A stretch of 64,000 nt of DNA from Salvelinus alpinus (Eukaryota; Chordata; Actinopteri; Salmoniformes; Salmonidae). The notes below the pieces were generated by a model. That model worked only from the letters and a program-made list of their open reading frames with translations, was not told where the DNA came from and ran no database searches. The stretch lies in contig NC_092087.1 of NCBI RefSeq assembly GCF_045679555.1, positions 22,654,925-22,718,924 on the forward strand, in the 5' to 3' direction. A program made the position numbers and the translations under genes. The number at the start of each line of letters is the position of its first letter. Within the stretch, counting starts at the first letter, position 1. Positions 10,965 to 55,830 of the stretch are shown here, piece by piece.

Positions 10965-12236
10965 TATTTTTCATCTTCTAGCTTTATTTAGTAGTACAGT
11001 AGTATAAATGAGTTGAATCAGCAGACAGTGGGAAGCACCACTGACCCTCAGTGAAGACTGAACACATTTCCACATCATAACAGGCTGAAGTTGTTATTCA
11101 TTGTCTATGTCTACTCAAGAGATGAGTCAACAGACTAAAAAAACTACAAAAGTGTAAAACAGAAAAAGGAAAAAGATGACATCAATTACAAAGAAAAAGC
11201 ATTTTTAAAACACACAGATGAAAGGAAAATGTAATCTACACAACCATATTGGCCCACAGTTCTTTCCTATTGCCTTTCTTTATGCTTTTCCACATTCCTC
11301 CTAAAAAGCAAGTATAATGTCCTAGTCCAACCAAAATACAGTGTATTCATTCTGTCATCTGGGCCACTATATATTTGTTAATGTGTTTTTTTGTCACATA
11401 CACCTGGGAAAAGAACACAATGCAGAGAAATGTATTGAAAATCATGAGTATTATGTTTTGTACCCAGCTTGAGTGATCATTCTACAGTGTGAATGGAGTG
11501 ACTTGGCAGAACAGAGCAGTGCAGCAAGGTACAGTACAGTATATCACACATCTACACTTTGCCACACAATCAAAGGAGGCGTGTGTTCACAGTTCACAAC
11601 GTAAAAAATATAAATTAAAAAAGTGGTCTAAAAATGTGCAATGAATGTAGGTATTTAGTGTAAATATGTTCTAGATAAGAGGAATAGAGAAGGACTGAGG
11701 AGGGAGTGTGTGTTTGGGCTACAGTGGATGTGAGAGATGGGACTCTTCAACCCCTACTGTGACGCAGGAACCAATCCTCTACACACAGACACATGGTGAA
11801 CCAAATAAATAAAATACGTGAAAGGCAATAATGGGAAAAACAAAATAAGAGGAGGGACATATAGTAATTGAATCTGGAAGAGTAAGTCTCCAGATTCACT
11901 TTGCACAAGGAGACATGCACACATATCAAATGATGGGTGGGGGATCGTACCATCTCTAGACCCTTTGAGTATACAGTATATGTATATCTGACTCATTCCT
12001 TATTTTGTCCCCTCCGCTTGTGACTGGAAGTTTGACGTGTATACAGTATAATATTTAATATGCATTTGTATATATATTCTCATATTAATCACACAATTCA
12101 TCACAGAACCCCCTGGCATTGAGTAGCTTAGGAGCAGGGTTGGAGAGAGAGACAGGGAGACATAAGTTACTGGAGGAGGATAGGGGCACCACTGAGGGCT
12201 GCTACCCGGTGTGGAGTGAGGAAGAGATAGGGAAGT
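10965..12236 (-). other. ndrg3: ndrg3 3' untranslated region
   Basis: About 1.27 kb of non-coding sequence between the stop codon and an AATAAA on the minus strand at 10988-10983. The exact cleavage site is inferred. The open frames here are short and not recognisable as protein. Confidence 0.6.
10983..10988 (-). terminator. ndrg3: ndrg3 poly(A) signal
   Basis: Canonical AATAAA on the minus strand about 1.25 kb beyond the ndrg3 stop, just before transposon-derived sequence begins on the intergenic side. Confidence 0.5.
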
Positions 12237-43824
<31,588 letters not shown>

Positions 43825-43851
43825 CTTCCTGTCTGGTCACTCTACTCAACA

Positions 43852-45862
43852 CTGAGAGGAAGACAGAGAGAGAGAAGAAGACAATAAATGATTCTATGTG
43901 AGCCACACATAACATACTTTCAGAAATGAGAGCTACACAATTATAGCACATACCATCATACAAAGACCTTATTATTTGCGTATTCACACACACACACACA
44001 CACACAGAGAGAACATAACAGAGATCTGAGAGACCCCTGCTGCGTCAATAAGTTGTTCAGATTCATGTCAGCTTCACGCTATTAGTTAATATGGGAGTGG
44101 TTAGTAACAGCACATCAGGCTGATTGATCTATTTGTATTGGATGAGAGAAGCAGGCAATGTGTCGTGCTGTGGCCCTGGCCCACCTGGCCCTGTCATTCC
44201 TCCCCTAAGACTCTCACACACAGACCTGAGCTGTATCGCCGTGACACGCATGTGATGAGGATGAAGCTGAAGGGTTGAAGGGCATTCTCCCTCTCTGTTT
44301 GCTCTGTGAAAGGTCATCCCAGCCTTACATAGCCTACACCTAAGGACCAGGCAGCAGTAAGGCAGGGGGGCAGGCAGTGGGGCAGGCAGTCAGGGACACC
44401 ACACAAATCCCTCCTCATTTGTTTTCCCTTTGAGGAAAATAATTACACAGAGAGACTACACCCAAGCGGCACACAATCACCCCGCCAGCGCCTCCCCCTT
44501 TTACCTCAGCCCCGCTTGCTCAAGGTGAGGACAGTAAACGGTGTTCTGTTACCTGGCTCTCTGAGAGAAGATCATGTTACTGAGGGGATAACAGGGGATA
44601 GAATCTAGAGACAGGCCTAGGTCAATGCTTCTAACAACATGTATAATAAAATAAAACGTATCTCATATTGTAATTGTCTCTCACTTGCATTTATTAGTAA
44701 GTTAATACTCATATATTAACAAGCTCAACAATTAATCGAAAATCGCTGTACAAATACAGTGAAGGCTGGTCTACAATAGAAAAGGGCATGGCTATTGGAC
44801 TGACAACAGCCAATGGGAGTTCCAGTACTATAATCACTTCCTGTGTCAGGGCCCACCTCTCTCTAACAACCTTGAGCTGAACATATAACCTTCAGAGTAG
44901 GCTGGTGATTGAATAACCTGGAACTCAACCAACCAGAACAGCTCTACTCCACAGATGAGGTCATCCCAGTTTGAGTCAGAAGGAACCATTAGGGTGCTCT
45001 CAGACCTGCTATGGTGGCTCACCCCTGTGCATAGCCTCCATCTGATGAGTGAAATATAATATAGCCCTGTGGCAAGACATTACTACCTTCCTGGAACAGA
45101 CTGGGCATACCATCAAAACCATAACCTATGCCTGCACATTAATCGTCAGAAGTGGTTAGTATGATGAAAATATGCCCAGCAATGCTGCTGACAAATACGG
45201 CTCAAAGGAACAAAAAAATATTTAGACAAGGAGCGAGAAAAAAGAAAAAGAAATATTCTGCATGCTTGAGCAGATTCAGCGTACTGGCTGTATCATTCCA
45301 ACACTTCCTCGGGCTGACGCAGAAAGTGGGCCGGTAGCAAAGGCCAACTGCAATCGGGAAGGGTCAGGGTAGGCTTATACCCAAATGACAGACAGACAGT
45401 TCCTAAAAGCTATCCTACAATATGAAGTTGTATTGTATTGTCCTGTATTTTATTGTATTGTACAGTACTGAATTGTATTTTATTGTACTATATTGTAGTG
45501 TATGATTGTACTGTACATTTCCTATGGCCCGACCCTGTTCCAACTATAGGAACACCTGGTCTCCAACAGACTCACATTCCACTGTACGGTGTGTGCTGTG
45601 GTTGCCATAGAGACAAAGTCGGTGATGTTTATTCTAAGATAGGAGCGCCTTGGGACAAATGAGAGACAAAGGGAACATATAGAGGCTGTAATGGGAGAAA
45701 CAGATTGGGGCAGTGCAGGTCTGGGGAGAGATGCTACATCATCTGGTTTTACCAATGATAACTTCTTCCCTGTGGCCTCATTCATCCACAGTGACATGTA
45801 GGACACAGATCCAGTCATTCAGATACACATTATTCAGACAATGAGAGTTGAAGGAGAAAGCC
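43852..45862 (-). other. upstream intron of ndrg3, no exon found
   Basis: Non-coding stretch with a (CA) tract near 43990 and a degenerate (TATTG)n run at 45425-45515. GTTGCCATAGAGAC at 45601-45614 resembles an RFX X-box. No exon or named transposon seen. Confidence 0.5.
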
Positions 45863-46065
45863 TAGGCCAGGGTTTCCTAAACTCAGTCCTGGGGCCCCAC
45901 CTGGGTGCATGTTTAGTTTTTTAGCCCTAGCACTACACAGCTGTTTTAAATAATCAAAGCTTAATGATGAGTTGGTTATTTGAATTAGCTGTGTAGTGTT
46001 AGGGCAAAAAACGAAACGTGCACCAAGGCGGGAACCCAGGACCGAGTTTGGGAAACTCTGGCCCA
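45863..46065. mobile_element. fold-back MITE
   Basis: The two ends are inverted copies: CCAGGGTTTCCTAAACTCAG against the complement of CGAGTTTGGGAAACTCTGG. The interior also pairs loosely (ACACAGCTG...CAGCTGTGT). About 200 bp, no coding. Confidence 0.75.
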
Positions 46066-46989
46066 GAGGACAGATGGATAGACAGGCAATGTGTTTGCTT
46101 TGCTGTCTGTGGAACATATTTGACTGGGAGTCCATTAGAGATGGTCACATTTGATTAAATACCTCTGACATCAGACGATGCTCAGAACATGCTATGTGCG
46201 TGGATGAATATAGAGTATGGGGGAAGGGGAAATTCTGGAAACAGCTGACACAGTACAATGAGGTGCATACATGTGACCTAATTGTCTGGAAAGTCTGACT
46301 GGTGGTGCATTATGGTTATTCTAAATACAGTATGTCTCTTAACTGTCTTGTTTATGAAGACCAATACACACACTTATAAACACACACGCACACACACAGT
46401 TCCCCAGGTCAATTTAGCGCTCAGCAGGTTGCTCCTGTAGTGCCTCCTACATCACGCCACACTGCACCACAGTGACTGAGGACCGAGCACTAGGAAAAAC
46501 ATCCCTGAAGATCATGTCCGAGGAAAACCACATGAGTCATGAAAGTGAAGAATGCTCAGTCTTCACCACATAATTAAACAGACAAAATAGTCCAATTTTA
46601 AAATGTCTGAATGTGTATTCTTCTGTTCCCAGTCTTCCATCCTGTGTGTGAAACTACACTGGTCTAACGGACAACCCACCAACGATGCCCTGCCCTCTGA
46701 CCTGGGCTGGAGGTCATAGTATGAGAGGTGTTATTAGCTTTAGCGTAGTACTGATACACACACACACACACACAAGGGAGTCCTGTAGCCGCCTTGTCAG
46801 CAGCTGGTGCTGAATGATGGATTGAGAGGACACATTCACACTCCTCCCCCTGCCTCATCCCCCTCTCCATCCATCGATCTCCATCTCACCTTGGAGAGCA
46901 GTGCACTCTGGGAGAGGCTCCTATTATGGATTACAGTCGCCTGAGAGTCGTGATGCTGACCCTGAGGTAGCCCTCCTTAAATGGCAAAT
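46066..46989. other. non-coding, no feature
   Basis: Short CA runs at 46380-46400 and 46757-46775. No exon or element recognised. Confidence 0.4.
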
Positions 46990-47145
46990 GTTGCCATGGT
47001 GACCTTATTTCTACCTACCTAGACGTCGCCATGGAAACCCTAGGCCTAGGGTAACCTATAGACGCTGGCATGGTGACCCTGATTTGACCTACCAAATGTC
47101 ACCATGGTGGCTTGAGTTAACCTACCTGTATGTTGTCATGGTGAC
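46990..47145 (+). promoter_or_regulatory. row of five RFX X-box-like motifs
   Basis: Five 14-bp motifs of the form GTTGCCATGGTGAC occur at 46990, 47025, 47064, 47098 and 47132, spaced 34-39 bp. Vertebrate RFX proteins bind GTYNCCATRGNAAC-like palindromes. The repeats may instead be a decayed minisatellite; regulatory activity is inferred. Confidence 0.4.
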
Positions 47146-48518
47146 ACTAATTTGACTTCCTTAATGTCACCTATGACAGGCTGATGGATCTGCTGTGAGA
47201 GCGGGGCCCTGACAACAAGCTGAAATAGAGGGACTGTCTGTGTTGTGTGGCTGTCCCTTTTATCTTTGGGTCAAATAACTTTGATGACACAGTCCCAATT
47301 AAAGAACAGAGGAACCTCTGTGTGGGGGGAGATGCTTTGGGGTAAGTAGTAAGGCATACAAAAAAAACAAGGAAAACAAGGCAAGACAAATTCCTTAGAA
47401 GCTCCCGCCTCCCTCCCAGCCAACCAGTGAGAACAGATCCCAGGCCTGTTTTCCTTTATGTGACTCAATGGTGCTGTTATGGCAACCATCTGAAAGGAAC
47501 AACTAACTGGTCTGTGGAACATCTCAATAGAAACGTCTGCCCTGGCTGCTCCACATCGCTGCCCCCACCCCCTCAGACACACTGTTTACAGCGCTTAGTC
47601 TTTGTATAATCCGCCCCAGAGTATAATTCTGTGACTGTGATGGGCTCAGTTCCAGATTATTCCTAACACTCTAACCCAGGCCATTCGTTTGGTAAGAGAA
47701 TTAGAGGGAAAATCTCTCCATTTGACATTTTTCCCTTTCACTTCCTGTAGGGGGTTAACAACACAACTATAGTGTTAGTCTTACGTTCTGATCCAATCCT
47801 TCTGCTCTGTTCTGATCCAATCCCTCTGCTCTGTTCTGGCCGGAGGGGGAGAGACAAGTCGGACAGACAGAGCAACAGAACTGGGAGAATATTCTCTCTC
47901 TCCCTCCCTCCCTACCATCACCCCAGGAGATTCCTGTGAAGCAGGAGCACCCAGGCCTGAGGCAGCAAGCTCCTAGTGCCCCAGCCTTAATTACTCTACT
48001 CCTTTCCCAGTCTGTTCTCCTGGGGCCCAACTCTCTCTTGTTACTCCACTGAGGCCTATTGATCCAAGCAAACTAAATCTCTCCTCTGTTATAGTGCACA
48101 TGCAACCTCCCGACACAGGGTCGGTTCAAAAACCATACACTTCAACTGAAGAGCACTCACACACACACCTTTGCCAAAGTATTCAATCTAGAATCAACAC
48201 ATTCACACATTTAGAATTCACAAATCTTATTCACAAGCAGTGTGTGCAGTAGCATAACCATGTGTTCATTCAGGTGACTGCAGGGAATTATTGAGGTGAT
48301 GGACTTGGACTTCTCTGGACTTCTCTGGATCGTTGAAGGATTAGCAGCTAAATACATAATCCATTAATATAATTAACTCATAATCATATTGAAAAACACA
48401 ACCACAATCTCACACAGAGATTTAATTTCCTGGCCCTCCTATAAGCATTACTCAAAAGACTGGCAATAATTCCCTGGTTCTATACAGACGGTTGATGAAT
48501 GTTAAGAGCCACCCCTCC
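47146..48518. other. non-coding, no feature
   Basis: No exon or repeat recognised. A duplicated TCTGATCCAATCC(C/T)TCTGCTCTGT near 47790-47835 is the only small structure. Confidence 0.4.
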
Positions 48519-48672
<154 letters not shown>

Positions 48673-48880
48673 TACTAGATTGGGGCTTTGATAGGGAGGT
48701 CGTAAAGGCGCGGAGGGACGTGACCTTGTGGAGTCTCCTCCTTCTTACGCAATGTCAGTATCCGTCTCTTATCTCTCTGCCTCTCATTTCAAATGAAATG
48801 AAATCAAATTCTATTTGTCACATGCGCCGAATACAACAGGTGTAGACCCTACAGTGAAATGCTTACTTACAAGCCCTTAA

Positions 48881-50311
48881 CTTCTTATGGCTGCAGGGGC
48901 AGTATTGAGTAGCTTGGATGAAAGGTGCACAGAGGTGCCCATATTAAACGGCCTGCTCCTCAGTCCCAGTTGCTAATATATGCATATTATTATTCATATT
49001 GGATAGAAAACACTCTGAAGTTTCTAAAACTGTTTGAATTATGTCTGTGAGTATAACAGAACTCATATGGCAGGCAAAAACCTGAGAAGTTCCACTTCCT
49101 GTTTGAATTGTTTCTGAGGTGGCAGATTTTCAACCAAGCTCTCAATGAAATTACAGCGAGATATGGATGAGTTTTCACTTCCTACGGCTTCCACTAGATG
49201 TCAACAGTCAATAGAACTTTGTCTGATGACTCTAATGTGAAGGGGGGCCGAAGGAGACAGGAATGAGTAATCACTGCCACGAGCTGATCACGCATTCACC
49301 ATGCACCTTCACATGAGGAGGACGTCCGTTCCACCGCTCTTCTGAAGTCAATCTAATTCTCCGGTTGGAACGTTATTCAAGATGTATGTTAACAACATTC
49401 TAAAGATTGATTCAGTACATCGTTTGACATGTTTCTACTGACTGTTACGGAACTTTTGGACATTTCGTCACGTTATAGTGGAGGCGCTTTGTGACTTTGG
49501 AATTGTTTACCAAAGACGCTAACCAAAGTAGCTAATTGGACATAAATAACGGACATTATTGAACAAATCAAGCATTTATTGTGGACCTGGGATTCCTAGG
49601 ACTGCATTCTGATGAAGTTCATCAAAGGTAAGGAAACATTTATCATGTATTTTCTGGTTTCTGTTGACCCCAACATGGCGGCTAATTTGGCTATTGTTCT
49701 GAGCTCCGTCTCAGATTATTGCATGATTTGCTTTTTCCGTAAAGTTTTTTTGAAATCTGACACAGCGGTTGCATTAAGGAGAAGTATATCTATAATTCCA
49801 TGTGTATAACTTGTATTATCATCTACATTTATGATGAGTATTTCTGTTGAAACGATGTGACTATGCAAAATCACTTGATGTTTTTGGAACTAGTGAATGT
49901 AACGTGCCAATGTAAACTCCGATTTTTTGTTATAAATATGAACTTTATCAAACAAAACATGCATGTATTGTGTAACATGAAGTCCTATGAGTGTCATCTG
50001 ATGAAGATCATCAAAGGTTAGTGATTAATTTTAGCTATATTTCTGCTTTTTTGTGACTGCTATCTTTCGCTGGAAAAATGGCTGTGCTTATTGTGGTTTG
50101 ATGGTGACCTAACATAATCGTTTGTAGTGCTTTCGCTGAAAAGCATATTTGAAATTGGACACTCTGGTGGGATTAACAACAAGAATACCTTTAAAATGAT
50201 GTATGTATGTTTGAGGAATTTTAATTATGAGATTTCTGTTGTTTGAATTTGGCGCCCTGCACTTTCTCTGGCTGCTGTCATATCGATCCCGGTAGCGGGA
50301 TGCAGCCATAA
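48881..50311. mobile_element. piggyBac-like non-autonomous element
   Basis: Flanked by TTAA on both sides (48877-48880, 50312-50315), the piggyBac target. The inner ends share an inverted TTATGGCTGCA (CTTCTTATGGCTGCAGGGGC left; complement of GGGATGCAGCCATAA right). No transposase frame found, so it is non-autonomous. LINE sequence continues smoothly if it is removed. Confidence 0.7.
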
Positions 50312-50551
50312 TTAACCAACAATGCGGTTTTAAGAAAAATACCTAAAAAAATAAATAAATAAAAGTAACAAATAATTACAGAGCAGCAGTAAAATAACAA
50401 TAGCGAGGCTATATACAGGGGGTACTGGTACAGAGTCAATGGTGCGGGGGCACCGGTTAGTCGAGGTAATTGAGGTAAGATATACATGTAGGTAGAGATA
50501 TTAAAGTGACTATGCATAGATAATAACAGAGAGTAGCAGTGGTGTAAAAGA

Positions 50552-50567
50552 GGGGGGGGGGGGGGGG
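50552..50567 (+). repeat. 16-G homopolymer run
   Basis: Uninterrupted G run within the LINE copy. It may be unstable and hard to sequence. Confidence 0.95.
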
Positions 50568-51564
50568 AATGCACATAGTCTGGGTAGCCATTTGACTAGA
50601 TGTTCAGGAGTATGATGGCTTGGGGGTAGAAGCTGTTTAGAAGCCTCTTGGACCTAGACTTGGCGTTCCGGTACTGCTTGCCATGCGGTAGCAGAGACAA
50701 CAGTCTATGACTAGGGTGGCTGGAGTCTTTGGCAATTTTTAGGGCCTTCCTCTAACACCGCCTGGTAGAGGTCCTGGATGGCAGGAAGCTTGGCCCCAGT
50801 GATGTACTGGGCCGTACGCACTACCCTCTGTAGTGCCTTGCGGTCGGAGGCTGAGCAGTTGCCATACCAGGCAGTGATGCAACCAGTCAGGATGCTCTTG
50901 ATGGTGCAGCTGTATAACCTTTTGAGGATCTGAGGACCCATGGCAAACCTTTTCAGTTTCCTGAGGGTGAACAGATTTTGTCGTGCACTCTTCACGACTA
51001 TCTTGGTGTGCTTGAAACATGTTAGTTTGTTGGTGATGTGGACGCCAAGGAACTTGAAGCTCTCAACCTGCTCCACCACAGCCCAGTTGATGATAATGGG
51101 GGTGTGCTCAGTCCTCCTTATCCTGTAGACCACAATCATCTCCTTTGTCTTGAATTCAATTCAATGGGCTTTATTGACATGCGAAACACATGTTTACATT
51201 GCCAACACAAGTGAAATAGATAATAAACAAAAGTGAAATAAATAATAAAAATGAACAGTAAACGTTACAATCTAAAAAGTTTCAGAGGAATAGAGACATT
51301 TCAAATGTCATATTATGGCTATGTACTGTTATAACGATGTGCAAATAGTTAAAGTACACAATGGAAAATAAATAAACATAAATATGGGTTGTATTTACAA
51401 TGGTGTTTCTTCTTCACTGATTGCCCTTTTCTTGTGGCAACAGGTCACAAATATTGCTGCTGTGATGGCACACTGTGGTATTTCACCCAATAGATAAGTG
51501 GAGTTTATCAAAATTGGATTTGTTTTAAATTCTTTGTGAGTCTGTGTCTCTAATTTGGCCATAC

Positions 51565-52011
51565 TGTAACGTTTGTCTTCCTCCTCTTCTGAGGAGGAGC
51601 AAAGATCGGACCAAAGCGCAGCGTAGTTTGAATACATACTATCGTTTATTAAACGAAAACGAAAAAACACTTGAACAAACTACAAAACAATAAACGACGT
51701 GAACAGACCTGAACTTGAGAACATATAAAACATGAACGCACGAACAGGAACAAACGAACGAAACAGTACTGTGTGGCGAACAAACACAGACACAGCAACA
51801 ATCACCCACAAACAACCAGTGAAAACAGCCTACCTTAATATGGCTCCCAATCAGAGACAATGACAAACACCTGTCTCTGATTGAGAACCATATTAGGCCA
51901 AACGAACAAACCTAAACATAGAAACAAATAACATAGACTGCCCAACCCAACTCACGCCCTGACCATACTAAATAAATACAAAACAAGGGAAATAAGGTCA
52001 GGAACGTGACA
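51565..52011 (-). mobile_element. solo LTR inside a LINE
   Basis: A 447-bp block begins TGTAACG and ends CGTGACA, flanked by CATAC on both sides (51560-51564, 52012-52016). TG...CA ends with a 5-bp duplication define an LTR. In minus orientation it has an AATAAA near its end. The internal part of the element is gone. Confidence 0.8.
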
Positions 52012-52084
52012 CATACTGTACATTTGACAGGAGGTTAGGAAGTGCAGCTCAGTTTCCAGCTCATTTTGTGCAATGCTCACAGTG

Positions 52085-52430
52085 CATTCGGAAAGTATTC
52101 AGACCCCTTGACCTTTCCAACATTTTGTTACGTTACAGCCTTATTCTAAAATGTATTAATTAATTTGTATTCCTCATCAATCTACACAAAGTACCCCACA
52201 ATTACAAAGCGTAAAACAGTTAAAATGTTTATTTTTTTATATATTTTTTTTTTTACAAACGTATTAAAAATAAAAAACAGAAAAAGTTATCAGACCCTTT
52301 GCTATGAGACTCGAAATTGAGCTCAGGTGCATCCTGTTTCCATTGATCATCCTTGAGACGTTTCTACAACTTGATTGGAGTCCACCTGTGGTAAATTCAA
52401 TTGATTGGACATTATTTGGAAAGAGAAATG
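52085..52430 (+). mobile_element. Tc1-like element, end fragment
   Basis: Begins CAGTGCATTCGGAAAGTATT and continues with the conserved subterminal text (ACATTTTGTTACGTTACAGC, TGATTGGAGTCCACCTGTGG). Stops abruptly near 52430 with no coding part. Confidence 0.75.
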
Positions 52431-52859
52431 GGTCCTATAACAGATTCAAGTATTTTTAGCCAGATCCTAATTGGGATGTCAAATTTTTATGTGCCTTTTG
52501 ATGGCGTATGCCCTTCTTGCCTTGTCTCTCAGATCGTTCACAGCTTTGGGGAAGTTACCCGTGGTGCTGATGTTTAGGCTGAGGTAGGTATAGTTTTTTG
52601 AGTCCTCTAGAGCAAAGGTGTCTAGATGGCATTTGTATTTGTGGTCCTGGCAACTGGACATGTTTTTACTGTCAGGGCCCAGGTCTAGGAGAATCTGTGC
52701 AGAAGATCTAGGTGCTGCTGTAGGTCCTCCTTGGTTGCTAACAGAAGCACCAGATCATCAGCAAACAGTAGACATTTAACTCAGATTTTAGTAGGTTGGG
52801 GCCGGGTGCTGCAGACTGTTCTAGCGCCGTCGACAATTCGTTGATATATTTGTAGAAAA

Positions 52860-53268
52860 TAAATGTTGTACAACTGAAATGTGTCTCCTGCATTTAACCC
52901 AACCCCACTGAATCAGAGAGGTGCTACCTGCCTTAATAGACATCCATGTCATCGGCGACTGGGGAACAGTGGGTTAACTGTTGGGGCGGCAGGTAGCCTA
53001 GTGGTTAGAGTGTTGGACTAGTAACTGAAAGGTTGCAAGATCAAATCCCAAGGTAAAAATCTGTTGTTCTGCCCCTGAACAAGGCAGTTAACCCACTGTT
53101 CCTAGGCTGTCATTGAAAATAAGAATTTGTTCTTAACTGACTTGCCTAGTTAAATAAAGGTAAAATAAAAAAACTGCCTTGCTCAGGGACAGATTATTAG
53201 CTTGGGATTCGATCCAGCAACCTTTCGATCCGGGATTCACTAGGCTACCTGTCGCCAAGAAGGTGGGG
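52860..53268 (-). mobile_element. tRNA-derived SINE (minus), split by another SINE
   Basis: Left part 52860-52982 and right part 53173-53268 join into one minus-strand SINE of the 6518-6785 subfamily: tail (CAGTTGTACAAC) at left, tRNA-like head (GGTTGCTGGATCGAATCC) at right. The HpaI-type SINE at 52983-53172 lies between. Confidence 0.8.
52983..53172 (+). mobile_element. HpaI-type salmonid SINE
   Basis: GGGGCGGCAGGTAGCCTAGT, tRNA-like boxes, body (TGCCCCTGAACAAGGCAGTT) and the ACTTGCCTAGTTAAATAAAG tail followed by an A-rich end. Flanked by a short AACTG duplication inside the older SINE. Confidence 0.88.
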
Positions 53269-53808
<540 letters not shown>

Positions 53809-55830
53809 TGTCAAGTCTCTCTCTTTCTGCACATCTACTGCTACTCTCATTACTTTCAGAGGGCTGTTAAAGCATTGCATTATTCACTGCGGGGGCACTT
53901 TATCTGCCAATGGTCTTGTGAGATTAAAAAAGGCATTTCCCATATTGATTTAAGACCTCATATCTGTAGGCATCAGGGCAATTCCACAGTAACAGAGTGA
54001 CACTGAGACTCAGATTTTTCACTTCAAACCAATGATTGCAAAGTTATGCATAAGTGCTATTTTTAACAATTTCCACTGAAAATTATAATAAAACACATTT
54101 ACTTGAAGAACAGTGCAGATGCAACGTTTGGTAACAGATTGACAGTTTGGGCTGTTTGTGTAGTCCAACACCCCCGCCCCCCAAACAAACAAACACGCAC
54201 GCAGCACACACACACACAGCCTCAAAGGAATTGTGTCCTGCTCCAAGAAGTACATTGATTCCCAGAACGTATTATGACACAAATCATTATTTGTCCAAAA
54301 TTCTGAGAAAAACTGGATGCTAGATTTACTATATATGAAGCCAAAAACCTGCAGTGTATTTTGTCCACAAAGTGGTGCCACTGTCCACCAGCACTATTGT
54401 TTCACTCAAACTAACAAACGGGATAACTCAATTTAAACATTAAATCCAACAGGGAAGCATATGTATAAACCATAAATAAGGCATCATCGTGACATGATGG
54501 TCCTATGAGAGCTGGTTGTTTGAGTAAGTCTCCCATGTTTCCAGTGTGTAGCCTACCGACTCAGCCTCTCCGACTCAGCAAGCTCTATTTTGGGGTTGAT
54601 GTATAAGTCATGTGGTGTTCTGAGCACTACACTGGATGCACATTTTGGGTGATGTGATTTGTTTGTTTGAAGTGCTTGTGTCTATTGCTCTCCCTCTCTT
54701 TGAGGACACAAAACGCAATGATACATCAAGGGGGGTTGATTATACAGCATGAAGATTGCACTGAACCACTGACTCAACACTAGCGGTGAAAAATGCAATA
54801 CGTGTATACTCACACCACATGATGTTATATCCACAGATTGAAGGAGAACACTGGTTAACTTCTACCTCTTCAAAATAGTCTGTTTTCTACCAGCTAAAAA
54901 ATGGTGAGGTGTCTCTAACATTCCAAAGTAAGATTAATTAGATTCTGATTCTGATTAATTAGATTAATCCTATTCTGACAATAGCAACTTGTATGCATTA
55001 TCGCTACATCGATACGACCCAACACGGCCCTCGCAAAAGGTATAGGAGCAACTCAAAAAAACATACTACTGAGCGGAATGACAATAGATGGATGACTCCC
55101 AGAAAATCTACTGCAAGCTATAACATGGGCCTGGTCGCTACCAGCGCTACTCCTGCTAAAAATAAGGCTGATGGTTCTCAGTGCTGCCTCTGCCTGATGG
55201 CTCCACTCCACTCAGCTCTGCTCGCTGGCTGCCCTGCCCGGGGGCTGGTGGGGCCTGTCTGTAGGGGATTCCTAGCACTGCTTACTCGTGCAGATAGGAG
55301 TGGAGAGGTGGAGTGGATAGGCAGGGCAGAGGACGGGGTAGAGAGAGATAGAGGTAAAAAGAGGGGTAGAGAGAGAGAGGTACTGTAGAGAGAGAAAGAG
55401 CAGCTGAGGCAGGGGTTCACGCCAGAGTTGAGTCACAGTGACAGTGAGCCTTACTCCAGATAACAGGTTTACAGGGCTCTAATGTGTCTACACTACAGCA
55501 CATAACACTGGCCTAGAGACGGATGACAGAACCCCAAGGCGATCGGTACATGTTAGTGTGACAACAGCAAGGTTCACACTCAGAGATAACCAAGACACTA
55601 CCACACACCCATTCTCTCTGTTAGATTATTTGATTGAAAACCTAGGTAGTATTCTTTATTTAACACATGCTTATGAAAGTATCTCTATGTGGATGGCAGG
55701 TAGCTAGGTTGGTTCTAGGTCAGTCTAGAACTGTATGGATCTGTGGTGAGTAGCCAGTTGGTCTAACCAAGCAAGGCTTTCTCCTGATAGAGCCATCACA
55801 CACAGCCATCACACACAGCCATGGCTGGCT
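53809..55830. other. non-coding, no gene recognised
   Basis: About 2 kb with no exon or named element. A 131-codon open frame at 54993-55388 has no recognisable domain and is low-complexity at its end. Confidence 0.4.

Larger units (their letters stand above)
48790..51150 (-). mobile_element. L2/CR1-type LINE 3' half with piggyBac-like insertion
   Basis: Minus strand. The C-terminal ORF part at 51139-50711 reads ESFKFLGVHITNKLTCFKHT, LYSCTIKSILTGCITAWYGN and RVVRTAQYITGAKLPAIQDL. The 3' end near 48790-48880 reads (minus) GTAGGGTCTACACCTGTTGT and GGCGCATGTGACAAATAGAA. A 1.43-kb element at 48881-50311 splits it. 5'-truncated at its right end. Confidence 0.85.
51152..52860 (-). mobile_element. 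third LINE type, RT C-terminal and 3' end, split by two insertions
   Basis: Minus strand. The RT part at 52770-52440 reads LLATKEDLQQHLDLLHRF-like text, then SSCQDHKYKCHLDTFALEDS and AVNDLRDKARRAYAIKR, typical of a fish non-LTR retrotransposon. The 3' end at 51152-51560 includes an AT-rich tail ending CAAT(A/T)AAA-like text. A solo LTR (51565-52011) and a Tc1 fragment (about 52085-52430) interrupt it. Clade not assigned. Confidence 0.6.

Noticed and set aside
54993-55388. 131-codon plus-strand frame
   Set aside because: Low-complexity end, no homology I recognise, no gene-like context.
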